Shown here piece after piece: positions 45,479 through 54,966 of a stretch of 64,000 nt of DNA (position 1 is the stretch's first letter; each line of letters opens with the position of its first letter). The translations under genes were made by a program, and so were the position numbers. The notes beneath the pieces are model-generated. The model saw only the letters and a list, made by a program, of their open reading frames with translations. It was not told where the DNA came from and made no database searches. The DNA is taken from the NCBI RefSeq assembly GCF_003967515.1, contig NZ_BIFQ01000001.1, positions 62,001 through 126,000 of the forward strand. Reading direction: 5' to 3'. This DNA comes from Dictyobacter aurantiacus (lineage in GTDB: Bacteria > Chloroflexota > Ktedonobacteria > Ktedonobacterales > Ktedonobacteraceae).

Positions 45479-47398
45479 ATGTATGATCGGATCAGCGATA
45501 AGCTGGAGGTGTTCTTGATACCGCTTGGCACTAGCGATACGTTATCGCCATATTTAAATACGGCAAATAATGCATATAATGCACGTATTTCTTCCATCAT
45601 CACCGGTGTGGTGACGCGTTTTCACACAAAGATTGCTCTTATTTCAGCGCAAGAGACGCTCACCTATGATGAACTGAACAGGCGCGCGAACCAACTGGCT
45701 CACTACCTCCAATCCCAGGGAGTTGGACCCAATACCCTTGTTGGCTGTTACCTTGAGCGCTCCACCGACTTCATTGTGAGCGTGCTTGCCATACTCAAGG
45801 CAGGCGCAGCTTATATTCCAATGGACCCATCATATCCAGTCGGGCGGCTCAACTATATGATACAGGATGCACAGATGCCGCTGGTCGTGACAAAACAGGA
45901 GTTGGCGGAACAGCCAGGGCTGGAGTTGCCGCAGGCTATTTTACTGGATACACAGGCAGCATTACTTGCGGCACAAGACCAGTCAGACCCTGAAACAACG
46001 GTAACTGGTGAGGACCTGGCCTACGTGATCTATACTTCGGGTTCCACAGGTCTGCCCAAGGGAGTGCAAATTACACACAACAATTTAGCAAACCTGGTTG
46101 CATGGCATCACGAAGCTTTTGCCGTCACAGCTGACGACCGCGCAACACAAATCAGCAGTCCGGCCTTTGACGCGGCGGTCTGGGAAATCTGGCCTTATCT
46201 CACCAAAGGGGCTAGCCTCTACATTCCAGACGAAGAAACACGTGTGACGCCCGTTGCCCTACGTGACTGGTTACTCCAGAATAAAATTACCATCACCTTC
46301 TTGCCAACTGTGCTGGCCGAAAGCTTGCTGCAATTGGAGTGGCCTGGCAGCGCCCCGTTACGCTATCTGCTCACAGGTGCAGACACACTGCACCGCTATC
46401 CTACTCCTGCATTGCCATTCGCGCTGGTCAATAACTATGGGCCATCCGAAACAACAGTCGTCGCAACCTCAGGAGTCATTCCCCCCACAGAGCATCCTGA
46501 GACGCCTCCTTCTATTGGGCGCGCTATTACGCATGTCGATATTCATATTCTGGACAAAGATTTGCAACCAGTGCCAGTAGGGACAACGGGCGAGATTTAC
46601 ATTGGCGGAGCCAGTGTTGGAAGCGGCTATCTTCACCGTCCTGAGTTAACGGCTGAGCGCTTCATTCAAGATCCTTTCAGCAACAGTACACAAGCGCGAC
46701 TCTATAAAACCGGAGACCTGGGCTACGCGTTACCGGACGGACAAATTATGTTTATTGGTCGCGAAGACCACCAGATCAAGATCCGTGGCTATCGCATTGA
46801 GCCTGGAGAAATCGTCCACTGGCTCAACGAGCTAGAAGATATTCAAGCAAGCGTAGTAGTCGCCAGCAAGGATGAAGATGCTGAGCAGAAGTCATTGATC
46901 GCCTACCTGGTCATGCAACCAGAGACAGAGCTAACAGCCAGCGAGATACGCGACGCCTTAAGCAATCACCTTCCCAGCTACATGCTTCCTGCTACATTTG
47001 TACAGATTGAGCAACTACCGTTGACTGCCAACGGAAAACTTGACCGCGCAGCCTTGCCGGAACCCGATGATGAGAATATGCTGCCAGATGAAGAAAGCGA
47101 TGAGCCAGCCACAGTAATTGAAGAGCAGGTAAGCGAGATCATCGGAGAACTGCTGCACATAGAATATGTGGGCAGAGATGACAACTTCTTTATGCTGGGT
47201 GGACACTCCTTGCTGGGAACACAAATGATTGCACGTATACAGGCGTTATTCGAAGTCACACTCACCTTGCGCACACTCTTTGAATCTCCGACAGCGCGGC
47301 TCCTTGCAGATGAAATTGAGCAGCGCCTGATAGACAAAATCACAGCCATGAGCGAAGATGAAGCGCAATCATTACTGCGTCAAGGGCAAAATCAATAG
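45479..47398 (+). CDS. Stand-alone NRPS adenylation-carrier (A-T) protein, predicted Leu-specific
   Basis: About 639 residues: adenylation domain (about 35-530) and peptidyl-carrier domain (about 545-620). A3 YTSGSTGLPKG, A4/A5 FDAAVWEIW and NNYGPSETT, A8 region and A10 NGKLDRAAL are intact; the carrier serine is Ser577 in LGGHSLL. Aligned by eye to PheA, the ten specificity positions read D-A-W-F-L-G-N-V-V-K, which is the published Leu signature. There is no condensation domain, so it should load the first residue. The start is uncertain: the frame opens at TTG 45443, ATG 45479 lacks a ribosome site, and CTGGAGG just before a TTG near 45512 is an alternative. No MbtH-like gene is present. 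Confidence 0.9.
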   Translation: MYDRISDKLEVFLIPLGTSDTLSPYLNTANNAYNARISSIITGVVTRFHTKIALISAQETLTYDELNRRANQLAHYLQSQGVGPNTLVGCYLERSTDFIVSVLAILKAGAAYIPMDPSYPVGRLNYMIQDAQMPLVVTKQELAEQPGLELPQAILLDTQAALLAAQDQSDPETTVTGEDLAYVIYTSGSTGLPKGVQITHNNLANLVAWHHEAFAVTADDRATQISSPAFDAAVWEIWPYLTKGASLYIPDEETRVTPVALRDWLLQNKITITFLPTVLAESLLQLEWPGSAPLRYLLTGADTLHRYPTPALPFALVNNYGPSETTVVATSGVIPPTEHPETPPSIGRAITHVDIHILDKDLQPVPVGTTGEIYIGGASVGSGYLHRPELTAERFIQDPFSNSTQARLYKTGDLGYALPDGQIMFIGREDHQIKIRGYRIEPGEIVHWLNELEDIQASVVVASKDEDAEQKSLIAYLVMQPETELTASEIRDALSNHLPSYMLPATFVQIEQLPLTANGKLDRAALPEPDDENMLPDEESDEPATVIEEQVSEIIGELLHIEYVGRDDNFFMLGGHSLLGTQMIARIQALFEVTLTLRTLFESPTARLLADEIEQRLIDKITAMSEDEAQSLLRQGQNQ

Positions 47399-47455
47399 CT
47401 TATACCAATATCATCCCTATTTATTAAGTAGAAGAAGATAAAAGGTTACATTATT

Positions 47456-48697
47456 ATGGCACTTAAAAAGGCTGCAGCGGCAAAGCAGCAACAGACCGCT
47501 GCCTTAAGTCTATTTCATCTGCTTGACCCGCAGGTTCTGGGCAATCCGTATCCGCTCTATCAGCGCTTACGTACCGAGGATCCGGTGCACTGGGATCATT
47601 TTCTGCATGCCTGGGTCGTCACGCGTTATGACGATGTACGCACGGTCTTTCAACAGTTTTCCGCTGATCGCGCCTTTACTGACGAGCAATTAAGCACAAT
47701 GGGTCTGGAGAAATTGGCCCCGCTGGCACGCGTGATGGTCAAGCAGATGCTTTTCATGGACCCACCACAACACACTCGTATTCGTAGCCTGGCATCAAAG
47801 GCGTTTACGCCACGGCGTGTCGAATTATTGCGCTCACACATTCAAGATATCTGCGATGATCTGCTGGATGCAGTACAAAGTAAAGGCAGCATGGATGTCA
47901 TCGCGGACCTTGCCTACCCCTTACCCGCGATTGTCACGGCCGAAATGCTGGGCGTCCCAACCTCCGATTGGCGGCAACTTACTGCGTGGTCCGCCGACTT
48001 CGCTCAGATTCTGGGAAACTTCCAGCACAATCCAGACTTTGCCGCGCAAGCCTTGAAGACCGTAGAAGAAATGCTGGAATATTTCAGCGCCCATGTCAAA
48101 GATCAACATGAACATCCCCGTGAAGGACTGATCAGCGCATTTATCTCCGCCGAAGTAGATGGAGACCATCTGAGTGATGATGAGATTGTCGTCAATACCA
48201 TCATCACGATGGTAGGCGGTCAGGAGACGACAACCAATCTGATCGGGAATGGGTTGCTCACGCTGTTACGCAATCCAGAGCAACTGGAGAAGTTAAAGAC
48301 CAATCTGGCACTGGTCCCATCCGCCGTCGAGGAAATGCTGCGCTACGAGAGTCCAAGCCAGCATACCGCTCGTCTGGCACCAGATGATATCGAGCTTGGT
48401 GGAAAACAGATCAAGAAACGTCAGGCCGTCATTGCCGTAATGGGTGCCGCCAATCGTGACCCCGAGCGCTTTGAGGATCCGGATCGCTTCGATATTACAC
48501 GCACCAATAATCGACACATGGCCTTTGCCTGGGGGAATCACTTCTGCTTCGGAGCACCACTGGCCCGCATTGAAGGACAGATCGTCTTCGATACGGTACT
48601 CAGGCGTATGCCAGATCTGCAGTTGGTGCCAGAACCGATTCAATGGCGCGATAATCTGGGTCTACGTGGGATCAAGTCACTGCCAGTCACCTTCTAA
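47456..48697 (+). CDS. Cytochrome P450
   Basis: A 413-residue soluble bacterial P450. The I-helix oxygen motif is GGQETTTN, the K-helix ExxR is EEMLRYES, and the heme loop is FAWGNHFCFGAPLA with Cys364 as axial ligand. It lies between the two NRPS genes, 57 bases after the first, so oxidation of the carrier-bound residue or of the released product is likely. The first 15 residues are Ala/Lys/Gln rich. No ferredoxin or reductase is adjacent, so electron partners come from elsewhere. AAAGG precedes the ATG. Confidence 0.95.
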   Translation: MALKKAAAAKQQQTAALSLFHLLDPQVLGNPYPLYQRLRTEDPVHWDHFLHAWVVTRYDDVRTVFQQFSADRAFTDEQLSTMGLEKLAPLARVMVKQMLFMDPPQHTRIRSLASKAFTPRRVELLRSHIQDICDDLLDAVQSKGSMDVIADLAYPLPAIVTAEMLGVPTSDWRQLTAWSADFAQILGNFQHNPDFAAQALKTVEEMLEYFSAHVKDQHEHPREGLISAFISAEVDGDHLSDDEIVVNTIITMVGGQETTTNLIGNGLLTLLRNPEQLEKLKTNLALVPSAVEEMLRYESPSQHTARLAPDDIELGGKQIKKRQAVIAVMGAANRDPERFEDPDRFDITRTNNRHMAFAWGNHFCFGAPLARIEGQIVFDTVLRRMPDLQLVPEPIQWRDNLGLRGIKSLPVTF

Positions 48698-48704
48698 TTA
48701 TGAC

Positions 48705-48750
48705 GCGCCCTGGCACCGTTTGTATCGGGAAAGTACCAGGCCAGGGCGCT
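48705..48750 (+). terminator. Terminator-like hairpin between P450 and second NRPS gene
   Basis: GCGCCCTGGC and GCCAGGGCGC pair over 10 bp with a 25-nt loop, followed by TTTT, 8 bases after the P450 stop. The next ATG is 60 bases further. It may stop or attenuate transcripts before the large NRPS gene. Confidence 0.65.
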
Positions 48751-48809
48751 TTTGCCCATTTCGGGGTAAAAACGATATAATTCTTGCGATAAATATAAGG
48801 ACATGTTTA

Positions 48810-51800
48810 ATGGTGAAGTCAAAAAAATTATCAGATGCACAACGTGCGCTTTTAAAACAATATGTCCAGGGTAAACATCCATCCAATGCACATAAAACAA
48901 TAGACGCTATCCCTAAACGTCAGCAAGCTAACTGCGCACCGCTCTCATTTGGGCAACAGCAAATGTGGTTATTGGCGCACTTGATCCCCGATGTCCCTGT
49001 GTACAATGAGTCCGTGACGGTCCGTATCCCTGGCCAGGTCGATGTGCATGCACTTGAGCAAAGCCTGAATGCCTTTATCCAACGCCACGAGGTGTGGCGT
49101 ACAACGTTCCCGCTCGTCGATGGAGAACCAGTGCAGATGGTTCATCCTGAATACACTCTACACATGCAGGTGATTGATCTACGCGATCGACCACTTGCCG
49201 AGCGGGAACCAGAAGCTATACGTATAGCAACAGCACGGGCCAAACCATTGTTTGACCTGACTGAACTCCCGCTCTTACGGGCGACGCTGATCCATCTGGA
49301 TGATGATGATCATCGTCTCTACCTGACATTGCACCATATTATCTTTGATGGCACCATCTACAAAATTTTTTTACCAGAGCTCTATAAGCAGTACGAAGCT
49401 ATCATCACACAGGGACAGCTCGCGGCTCTGCCTGCACTACCAATTCAATACTCGGACTTCGCCGCATGGCAACGTGAACGTGCGCAGGGAAAGCAACAAG
49501 AGGAGCACCTGAACTACTGGAAGCAGCAACTCATGGATGCTCCGACGCTTGAATTACCAACGGACCGACCCTATCCAGCACAACAGACCTATAATGGAAC
49601 CCGCCTGGGCTTTACACTCTCACAAGAACTGACTGAAGGACTGAAAAAGCTGAGTCGCACGCACAGCACAACGCTGTATGTCACCCTGCTTGCGGCCTTC
49701 AATATATTGTTATGGCGCTACTCGGGTCAGGATGACTTCCTGGTCGGGAGTACCACAGGCGGACATACCCATCCCGATGTGCAACAACTCATCGGCATCT
49801 TCGTGAATACAGTTGTGCTGCGTGCCGATATGTCGGGGAATCCAACCTTTCTCGAACTGCTCAAGCGAGTGCAGGACGTTGTGCTTGACGCCAACGCACA
49901 CTCAGATGTGCCATTTGAACATGTCGTCCGAGAGCTACAAGTTGGGCGCGACCCGGTACGCAATCCACTTATTCAGGTCATGCTCTCGCTCGAACCACCA
50001 CTACCAGTGCTGTCCTCAGGTTGGACTATTACACAATCCGATGTTGAAATCAAGACAGCAAAGTTTAATCTTGTGATGCAACTTGATGATCGGCCAGATG
50101 GCTTTGATGCCTGGTTGGAATACAATACGGATCTCTGGCGACCAGAGACGGCACAACGCATCGTCGGACACTGGCGTACCATTCTGGAAGCCGTCGTGGC
50201 TGATCCAACCCAACATATCGCCAGCCTGCAACTGCTGACCGCAGCAGAGCAGCAGCAAATCATAGTAGACTGGAATGATACAGAGGTACGCTATCCAGAG
50301 GAATGGTGTCTGCATCAGCTCGTTGAGCAGCAGGCTGAGCGTACACCACAGGCTATCGCGGTACACTTTGAAGAGCAAACATTAACGTACCAGGAACTCA
50401 ACCAGCGTGCGAACCAACTGGCTCGCCATCTTGATAGCCTGGGAATCGGGCCCGATATGCTTGTTGGAGTATGTATGGAGCGCTCACTAGAGCTCGTCAT
50501 CGCCATACTCGCCATCTTGAAAGCGGGAGGAGCCTATGTACCGCTCGATCCCGACTATCCGGCCGATAGACTCGCATATATGATCGAAGACGCGCAGCTC
50601 TCACCAGTTCTGACACAAAGCCATGTACGCCAGGTCATCGCCGCAACAGGCGTCCACATGATTTGTCTGGATGAGCATCATTACCTGACGGCAGCGCTGG
50701 ATAGCAGCAATCTGCATAAACCGGTGCAGCTAGATAATCTGGCCTACCTGATCTACACCTCCGGCTCCACCGGCAAGCCCAAAGGGGCCATGAACACGCA
50801 TCGAAACATCTACAACCAGTTAAGCTGGCGCCAGGCAGCATCGTGTCGCATCACGGCTCAAGACCGTATCTTGCACAAAACGTCCTTCAGCTTTGATGTC
50901 TCGGTCTGGGAGTTCTTCTGGCCCTTAATAGTGGGAGCTAGAATCGTCATCGCACGTCCAGAGGGACATCGTGATCCAGCGTACTTGAAAGAAGTGATCA
51001 TCAAGCAAAAGATCACCACCATGCACTTTGTGCCATCGATGCTGCAACTTTTCCTGCAGGAACCAGGCCTGGAGCAGTGCAGTAGTCTACGACAGGTCAT
51101 GAGTGGTGGCGAGGCACTGACGCCAGAGCTACAACAAACCTTCTTCGCGCGCTTCCCCGAGCCAGTCCGTTTATACAATATGTATGGGCCTGCCGAGGCA
51201 GCCATTGACGTCACCGCATGGGAATGCCGACGCCAGGAAAAGGATCAGAGAACCATCCCCATCGGCTATCCAATCGCCAATACGCGAATATATATACTCG
51301 ACCCTCGACTTCAGCCCGTGCCCATCGGAGTCGCTGGTGAACTGTACATCGGAGGTATGAGCGTTGGTCGTGGCTATTACAGACGCCCGGATTTGACCGG
51401 GGAGCGTTTCATACCCGATCCATTCAATAACGTGGCTGGTGCGCGGCTCTACAAAACCGGAGACCTGGCACGCTATCGCCCGGATGGCGCCATTGAGTAC
51501 CTGGGACGTATCGACTACCAGGTCAAACTGCGTGGCTTCCGTATCGAACTGGGTGAGATCGAAGCGTTATTACAACAGCAAGCTGGCATTCAACAAGTCG
51601 TTGTCATCGTACGTGAGGACAAACCCGATAACAAGCAACTGGTAGCCTATCTGGTCGCGGACCAGACTCATGCCAGCAAAGAGAGTCTGTATACCGTCCT
51701 CAAAGAGCATCTGCCGGAGTATATGGTGCCATCTGCATTCGTTTTTATCGATGCACTTCCATTAACGCCTGGCGGAAAAGTTGATCGGCGAGCATTGCCT

Positions 51801-52958
51801 GCTCCAGACATGAGCCAGGCAACCATCGGAGACAATAACTATAGTGCGCCCACCGAGATCATACACTACCAGTTGCTCAATATCTGGGAAGAGCTTCTGG
51901 CAGCTCGCCCCATCGGTATCAAGGACAATTTCTTCCATCTCGGGGGACATTCATTGCTCGCCGCCCGTCTCGTCATGCGTATCGAGCAGGTCTTTGGCAA
52001 GAAACTCTCATTATCAACACTCTTTGCCGGGCCAACGATCGCAGATATCGCGCGTGAGTTAACACAACACACACAGGCAAGACCACGCTCACCATTGATT
52101 CCAGTGCAAACAGCTGGAGCAATTGGGCAAGTTGGAGCCAAGAAACCTTTCTTCTTCTTACATGGGGATTGGACAGGAGGTGCATACTACTGTTTCAAAC
52201 TGGCTAAGCAAGCAGGGCCAGATCAACCTTTTTATGTATTAGAGCCCTCGGCCTTCTTTGAAAAAGGCTATGACATCCCAACGATTGAAATGCTCGCCGC
52301 ATCATATCTGCAACTGGTTCGTTCGGTACAACCCGAAGGTCCTTATTATCTGGGAGGATATTGTAATGGTGGTATGATTGCCTATGAGATGGCACAACAA
52401 TTGCAGCAGCAGAGCCAGCAGGTTGCATTTCTCCTGCTCGTCAATCCATCCGCGCAGTCACTTGCGACAAAATTTGTCACTATTTTTGACCGTATACTGC
52501 ATTTACCCAAACGGCTACAATGGAAACTCTATCTGCAACTGCGTCATGTCTTTATCCGCAAAGTACGGCCAGCGCTGTTACATCTGACACAGCAAGTTGA
52601 CCAGCAATTAATGGCGGGTATCGCGGTCCTTATCAATCAAGATCCAGCGTTTAGACGGCTTATAGCACCGATACAGACGCTCAAGAAAGACTACAGCACC
52701 GCCTTTTCCTGGGCCTTAGAGCACTATAGATTCCAGCCCTATCCGGGCAAAATCACCTATCTATGGTCACGTGAAGACCTTATGAGCGGAACTAAGGATG
52801 CCTGGTTACACCACGTCCAGGCCAGGGAGAGCGAATCATTTCTTATTCCCGGCACACACTATAGCATTTTAACCAAAGAGATTGAGGCCTTTGCACGCTT
52901 ATTGGGCAATAGTTTACAAGTCGCGCAGGAGCAGCAAAAAATAGCAGAAGATGCCTAA
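48810..52958 (+). CDS. NRPS module C-A-T-TE with cysteine-type thioesterase
   Basis: About 1382 residues in the order condensation (about 40-470), adenylation (about 490-1000), carrier (Ser1048 in LGGHSLL) and thioesterase (about 1110-1370). The condensation motif HHIIFDG (175-181) is intact and of LCL type. The adenylation positions read D-V-W-H-M-G-M-I-D-K, nearest the serine signature (DVWHxSxxDK) but with Gly where Ser is usual. The thioesterase elbow is GGYCNGG, so Cys1185 replaces Ser, with Asp1323 and His1350 (GTHYS) completing a triad. ATG at 48810 follows AAGGA. With the A-T protein it should make a dipeptide, Leu then Ser-like, before release. Confidence 0.93.
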   Translation: MVKSKKLSDAQRALLKQYVQGKHPSNAHKTIDAIPKRQQANCAPLSFGQQQMWLLAHLIPDVPVYNESVTVRIPGQVDVHALEQSLNAFIQRHEVWRTTFPLVDGEPVQMVHPEYTLHMQVIDLRDRPLAEREPEAIRIATARAKPLFDLTELPLLRATLIHLDDDDHRLYLTLHHIIFDGTIYKIFLPELYKQYEAIITQGQLAALPALPIQYSDFAAWQRERAQGKQQEEHLNYWKQQLMDAPTLELPTDRPYPAQQTYNGTRLGFTLSQELTEGLKKLSRTHSTTLYVTLLAAFNILLWRYSGQDDFLVGSTTGGHTHPDVQQLIGIFVNTVVLRADMSGNPTFLELLKRVQDVVLDANAHSDVPFEHVVRELQVGRDPVRNPLIQVMLSLEPPLPVLSSGWTITQSDVEIKTAKFNLVMQLDDRPDGFDAWLEYNTDLWRPETAQRIVGHWRTILEAVVADPTQHIASLQLLTAAEQQQIIVDWNDTEVRYPEEWCLHQLVEQQAERTPQAIAVHFEEQTLTYQELNQRANQLARHLDSLGIGPDMLVGVCMERSLELVIAILAILKAGGAYVPLDPDYPADRLAYMIEDAQLSPVLTQSHVRQVIAATGVHMICLDEHHYLTAALDSSNLHKPVQLDNLAYLIYTSGSTGKPKGAMNTHRNIYNQLSWRQAASCRITAQDRILHKTSFSFDVSVWEFFWPLIVGARIVIARPEGHRDPAYLKEVIIKQKITTMHFVPSMLQLFLQEPGLEQCSSLRQVMSGGEALTPELQQTFFARFPEPVRLYNMYGPAEAAIDVTAWECRRQEKDQRTIPIGYPIANTRIYILDPRLQPVPIGVAGELYIGGMSVGRGYYRRPDLTGERFIPDPFNNVAGARLYKTGDLARYRPDGAIEYLGRIDYQVKLRGFRIELGEIEALLQQQAGIQQVVVIVREDKPDNKQLVAYLVADQTHASKESLYTVLKEHLPEYMVPSAFVFIDALPLTPGGKVDRRALPAPDMSQATIGDNNYSAPTEIIHYQLLNIWEELLAARPIGIKDNFFHLGGHSLLAARLVMRIEQVFGKKLSLSTLFAGPTIADIARELTQHTQARPRSPLIPVQTAGAIGQVGAKKPFFFLHGDWTGGAYYCFKLAKQAGPDQPFYVLEPSAFFEKGYDIPTIEMLAASYLQLVRSVQPEGPYYLGGYCNGGMIAYEMAQQLQQQSQQVAFLLLVNPSAQSLATKFVTIFDRILHLPKRLQWKLYLQLRHVFIRKVRPALLHLTQQVDQQLMAGIAVLINQDPAFRRLIAPIQTLKKDYSTAFSWALEHYRFQPYPGKITYLWSREDLMSGTKDAWLHHVQARESESFLIPGTHYSILTKEIEAFARLLGNSLQVAQEQQKIAEDA

Positions 52959-53062
52959 TTACTGTCTGAGAGCGAGAAGGATGCATCTACCAATCGTAGT
53001 ACTTTACAAGCATGCCGATTTTAGTAAAAAATTAATTATAAGTTCGAACAGGATGAAATTTC

Positions 53063-53842
53063 ATGCAAGAAGCAAAATATTATCCTAATATTAGTGTTGT
53101 CATACCAACGCGAAATGAAGCAGAAAACCTCTACCATACACTACCGATGATTCCCTCGATAGTAACGGAGGTCATACTCGTAGATGGTCATTCTATTGAC
53201 AATACAATAGAAGTAGCAAAATCTCTTTATCCATCGATTCGCATTTTAGAGCAGACAGGAACAGGCAAAGGGGACGCGATGCGTCTGGGTTTTGCCAATT
53301 GTACAGGAGATATTATCATCATGCTGGATGCCGATGGTTCGGCACATCCAGCAGAGATTTATCGCTTTGTTGAAGCCTTGATGGCCGGCTATGACTTCGC
53401 CAAGGGCTCCCGCTTTATCAAAGGTGGAGGCAGCGATGATCTTACATGGCTCCGCCGCCTGGGAAACTATGGGCTATGCGCATTCGTCAATATACTCTTT
53501 GGGCAAAAATATAGCGATCTCTGCTATGGCTATAACGCGTTCTGGCGTCGGAGCCTTGACTACGCGCACCTGGATTGCACGGGGTTTGAGATTGAGACGC
53601 AGATCTGTTTGCGCATGTACAAGTCCAAAATGAAGATCACGGAAGTTCCCAGCATGGAGCACGCGCGCATCCATGGTCAAAGCAACCTTCGCACATTCCG
53701 CGATGGGTGGCGTGTCTTGAAAACCATTATACGTGAGCGCAGCTTGAGTGGAGTCACGCCAAAACCGCAGGACGTCTCATTTACGTCGGAATATGAGAGC
53801 CGAACATCATCGCCATCTTTATCCACAGAAGTCACACTGTAG
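53063..53842 (+). CDS. Family 2 glycosyltransferase, dolichol-phosphate-sugar synthase-like
   Basis: A 259-residue GT2 enzyme. SVVIPTRNEAENL start, VDGHSIDNT, IIMLDADGSAHP (DxD metal site) and GSRFIKGGGSDD are close to polyprenyl-phosphate mannose/glucose synthases, but there are no C-terminal transmembrane helices. Such enzymes make the lipid-linked sugar that GT-C enzymes use, which fits the polytopic protein at 56781. CAGGAT precedes the ATG, 104 bases after the NRPS stop. Confidence 0.9.
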   Translation: MQEAKYYPNISVVIPTRNEAENLYHTLPMIPSIVTEVILVDGHSIDNTIEVAKSLYPSIRILEQTGTGKGDAMRLGFANCTGDIIIMLDADGSAHPAEIYRFVEALMAGYDFAKGSRFIKGGGSDDLTWLRRLGNYGLCAFVNILFGQKYSDLCYGYNAFWRRSLDYAHLDCTGFEIETQICLRMYKSKMKITEVPSMEHARIHGQSNLRTFRDGWRVLKTIIRERSLSGVTPKPQDVSFTSEYESRTSSPSLSTEVTL

Positions 53843-53893
53843 AAGATCATCTGCTCCTTATGCGTTAGCAGCTATAGTAAAAGAATTGCATAT

Positions 53894-54898
53894 ATGAATA
53901 CAGCAACCGAACTTACGGTATCAGTAATTATTTGTGCCTATACACAAGACCGCTGGGACTGGCTGGTGCAAGCAGTAGAATCGGTGCAAAAGCAAACACG
54001 GCCAGCATCTGAAATTATTGTCATTATCGATCACAATCCATCTTTACTCGTAATGGCTCAGACGCAACTACGAGAAATTATAGTCAGTGGCAATCGCGAG
54101 ACACGTGGTCTATCGGGTGCACGTAACAGCGGTATTGCCCTGGCACGAGGTGAAGCGCTTGCGTTTCTTGACGATGATGCGATAGCGGCTCCAGATTGGT
54201 TGGAACAACTCACGCAGAGCATGCATGATCCACAGATATTGGGAACGGGAGGAGCAGTGCAGCCATACTGGACAAAACAGAAACCAGCGTGGCTACCGGA
54301 GGAATTTTACTGGGTTGTCGGCTGTACGTATCGAGGGCTACCAGACACAACAGCACCCATACGCAACCCCATCGGTGCCAACATGTGTATACGACGCGAA
54401 GTCTTTAGTACAATCGGAGGATTCCGCAGTGGCATCGGGCGTGTAGGAACGCGTCCAGTCGGATGTGAGGAGACAGAGCTGTGCATTCGAGCGCGCCAAT
54501 ACTGGCCGCAGCGCACATTCCTCTTCCATCCACAGGCGCAGGTTAGCCACGTAGTACCCGAGCAGCGAGCGAACTGGCGCTACTATCGGTCACGTTGTTA
54601 CGCGGAGGGCATCTCAAAGGCATTTGTAGCACGCTTTGTAGGGGCGAAAGACTCCCTCTCGTCAGAGAGCGCCTACACATTACAAACACTGCCCGCCGGG
54701 GTGCTCAAGAATATCAAAGCAGCGCTTGTTGGGCGTGATAGAGCAGGCTTCGCGCGCGCAGGTGCAATTATCATGGGGCTACTGATCACGGCGATCGGCT
54801 ACCTCGTAGGACGTTGTTTCGCGCAACCAACTAAAGATGAGCAGCAACTTACCCCAATACCTGTCGTTGACGACACACTACAGGCACCAACAATATGA
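53894..54898 (+). CDS. Family 2 glycosyltransferase with C-terminal membrane segment
   Basis: A 334-residue GT2: VSVIICAYTQDRWDWL start, FLDDDAIAAPDW DxD motif, GANMCIRREVFSTIGGF and GCEETELCIRA catalytic ED segment. A hydrophobic stretch (about 288-308, GAIIMGLLITAIGYLVG) suggests membrane attachment. The last residues are LQAPTI, echoing the APTIK motifs of the next gene's product. It should add one sugar to the exported repeat unit. The ribosome site is weak. Confidence 0.9.
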   Translation: MNTATELTVSVIICAYTQDRWDWLVQAVESVQKQTRPASEIIVIIDHNPSLLVMAQTQLREIIVSGNRETRGLSGARNSGIALARGEALAFLDDDAIAAPDWLEQLTQSMHDPQILGTGGAVQPYWTKQKPAWLPEEFYWVVGCTYRGLPDTTAPIRNPIGANMCIRREVFSTIGGFRSGIGRVGTRPVGCEETELCIRARQYWPQRTFLFHPQAQVSHVVPEQRANWRYYRSRCYAEGISKAFVARFVGAKDSLSSESAYTLQTLPAGVLKNIKAALVGRDRAGFARAGAIIMGLLITAIGYLVGRCFAQPTKDEQQLTPIPVVDDTLQAPTI

Positions 54899-54966
54899 TG
54901 TCGAATGTCTAATTATCAACAATAAGACTTATTAAAACCTCTAAATTGCAACGGGAGCTTTTGTTC

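Noticed and set aside
48444..48809. N-terminal extension of the C-A-T-TE protein over the P450 3' end
   Set aside because: The in-frame sequence is out of phase with the P450 and not protein-like; AAGGA before the ATG at 48810 fixes the start.
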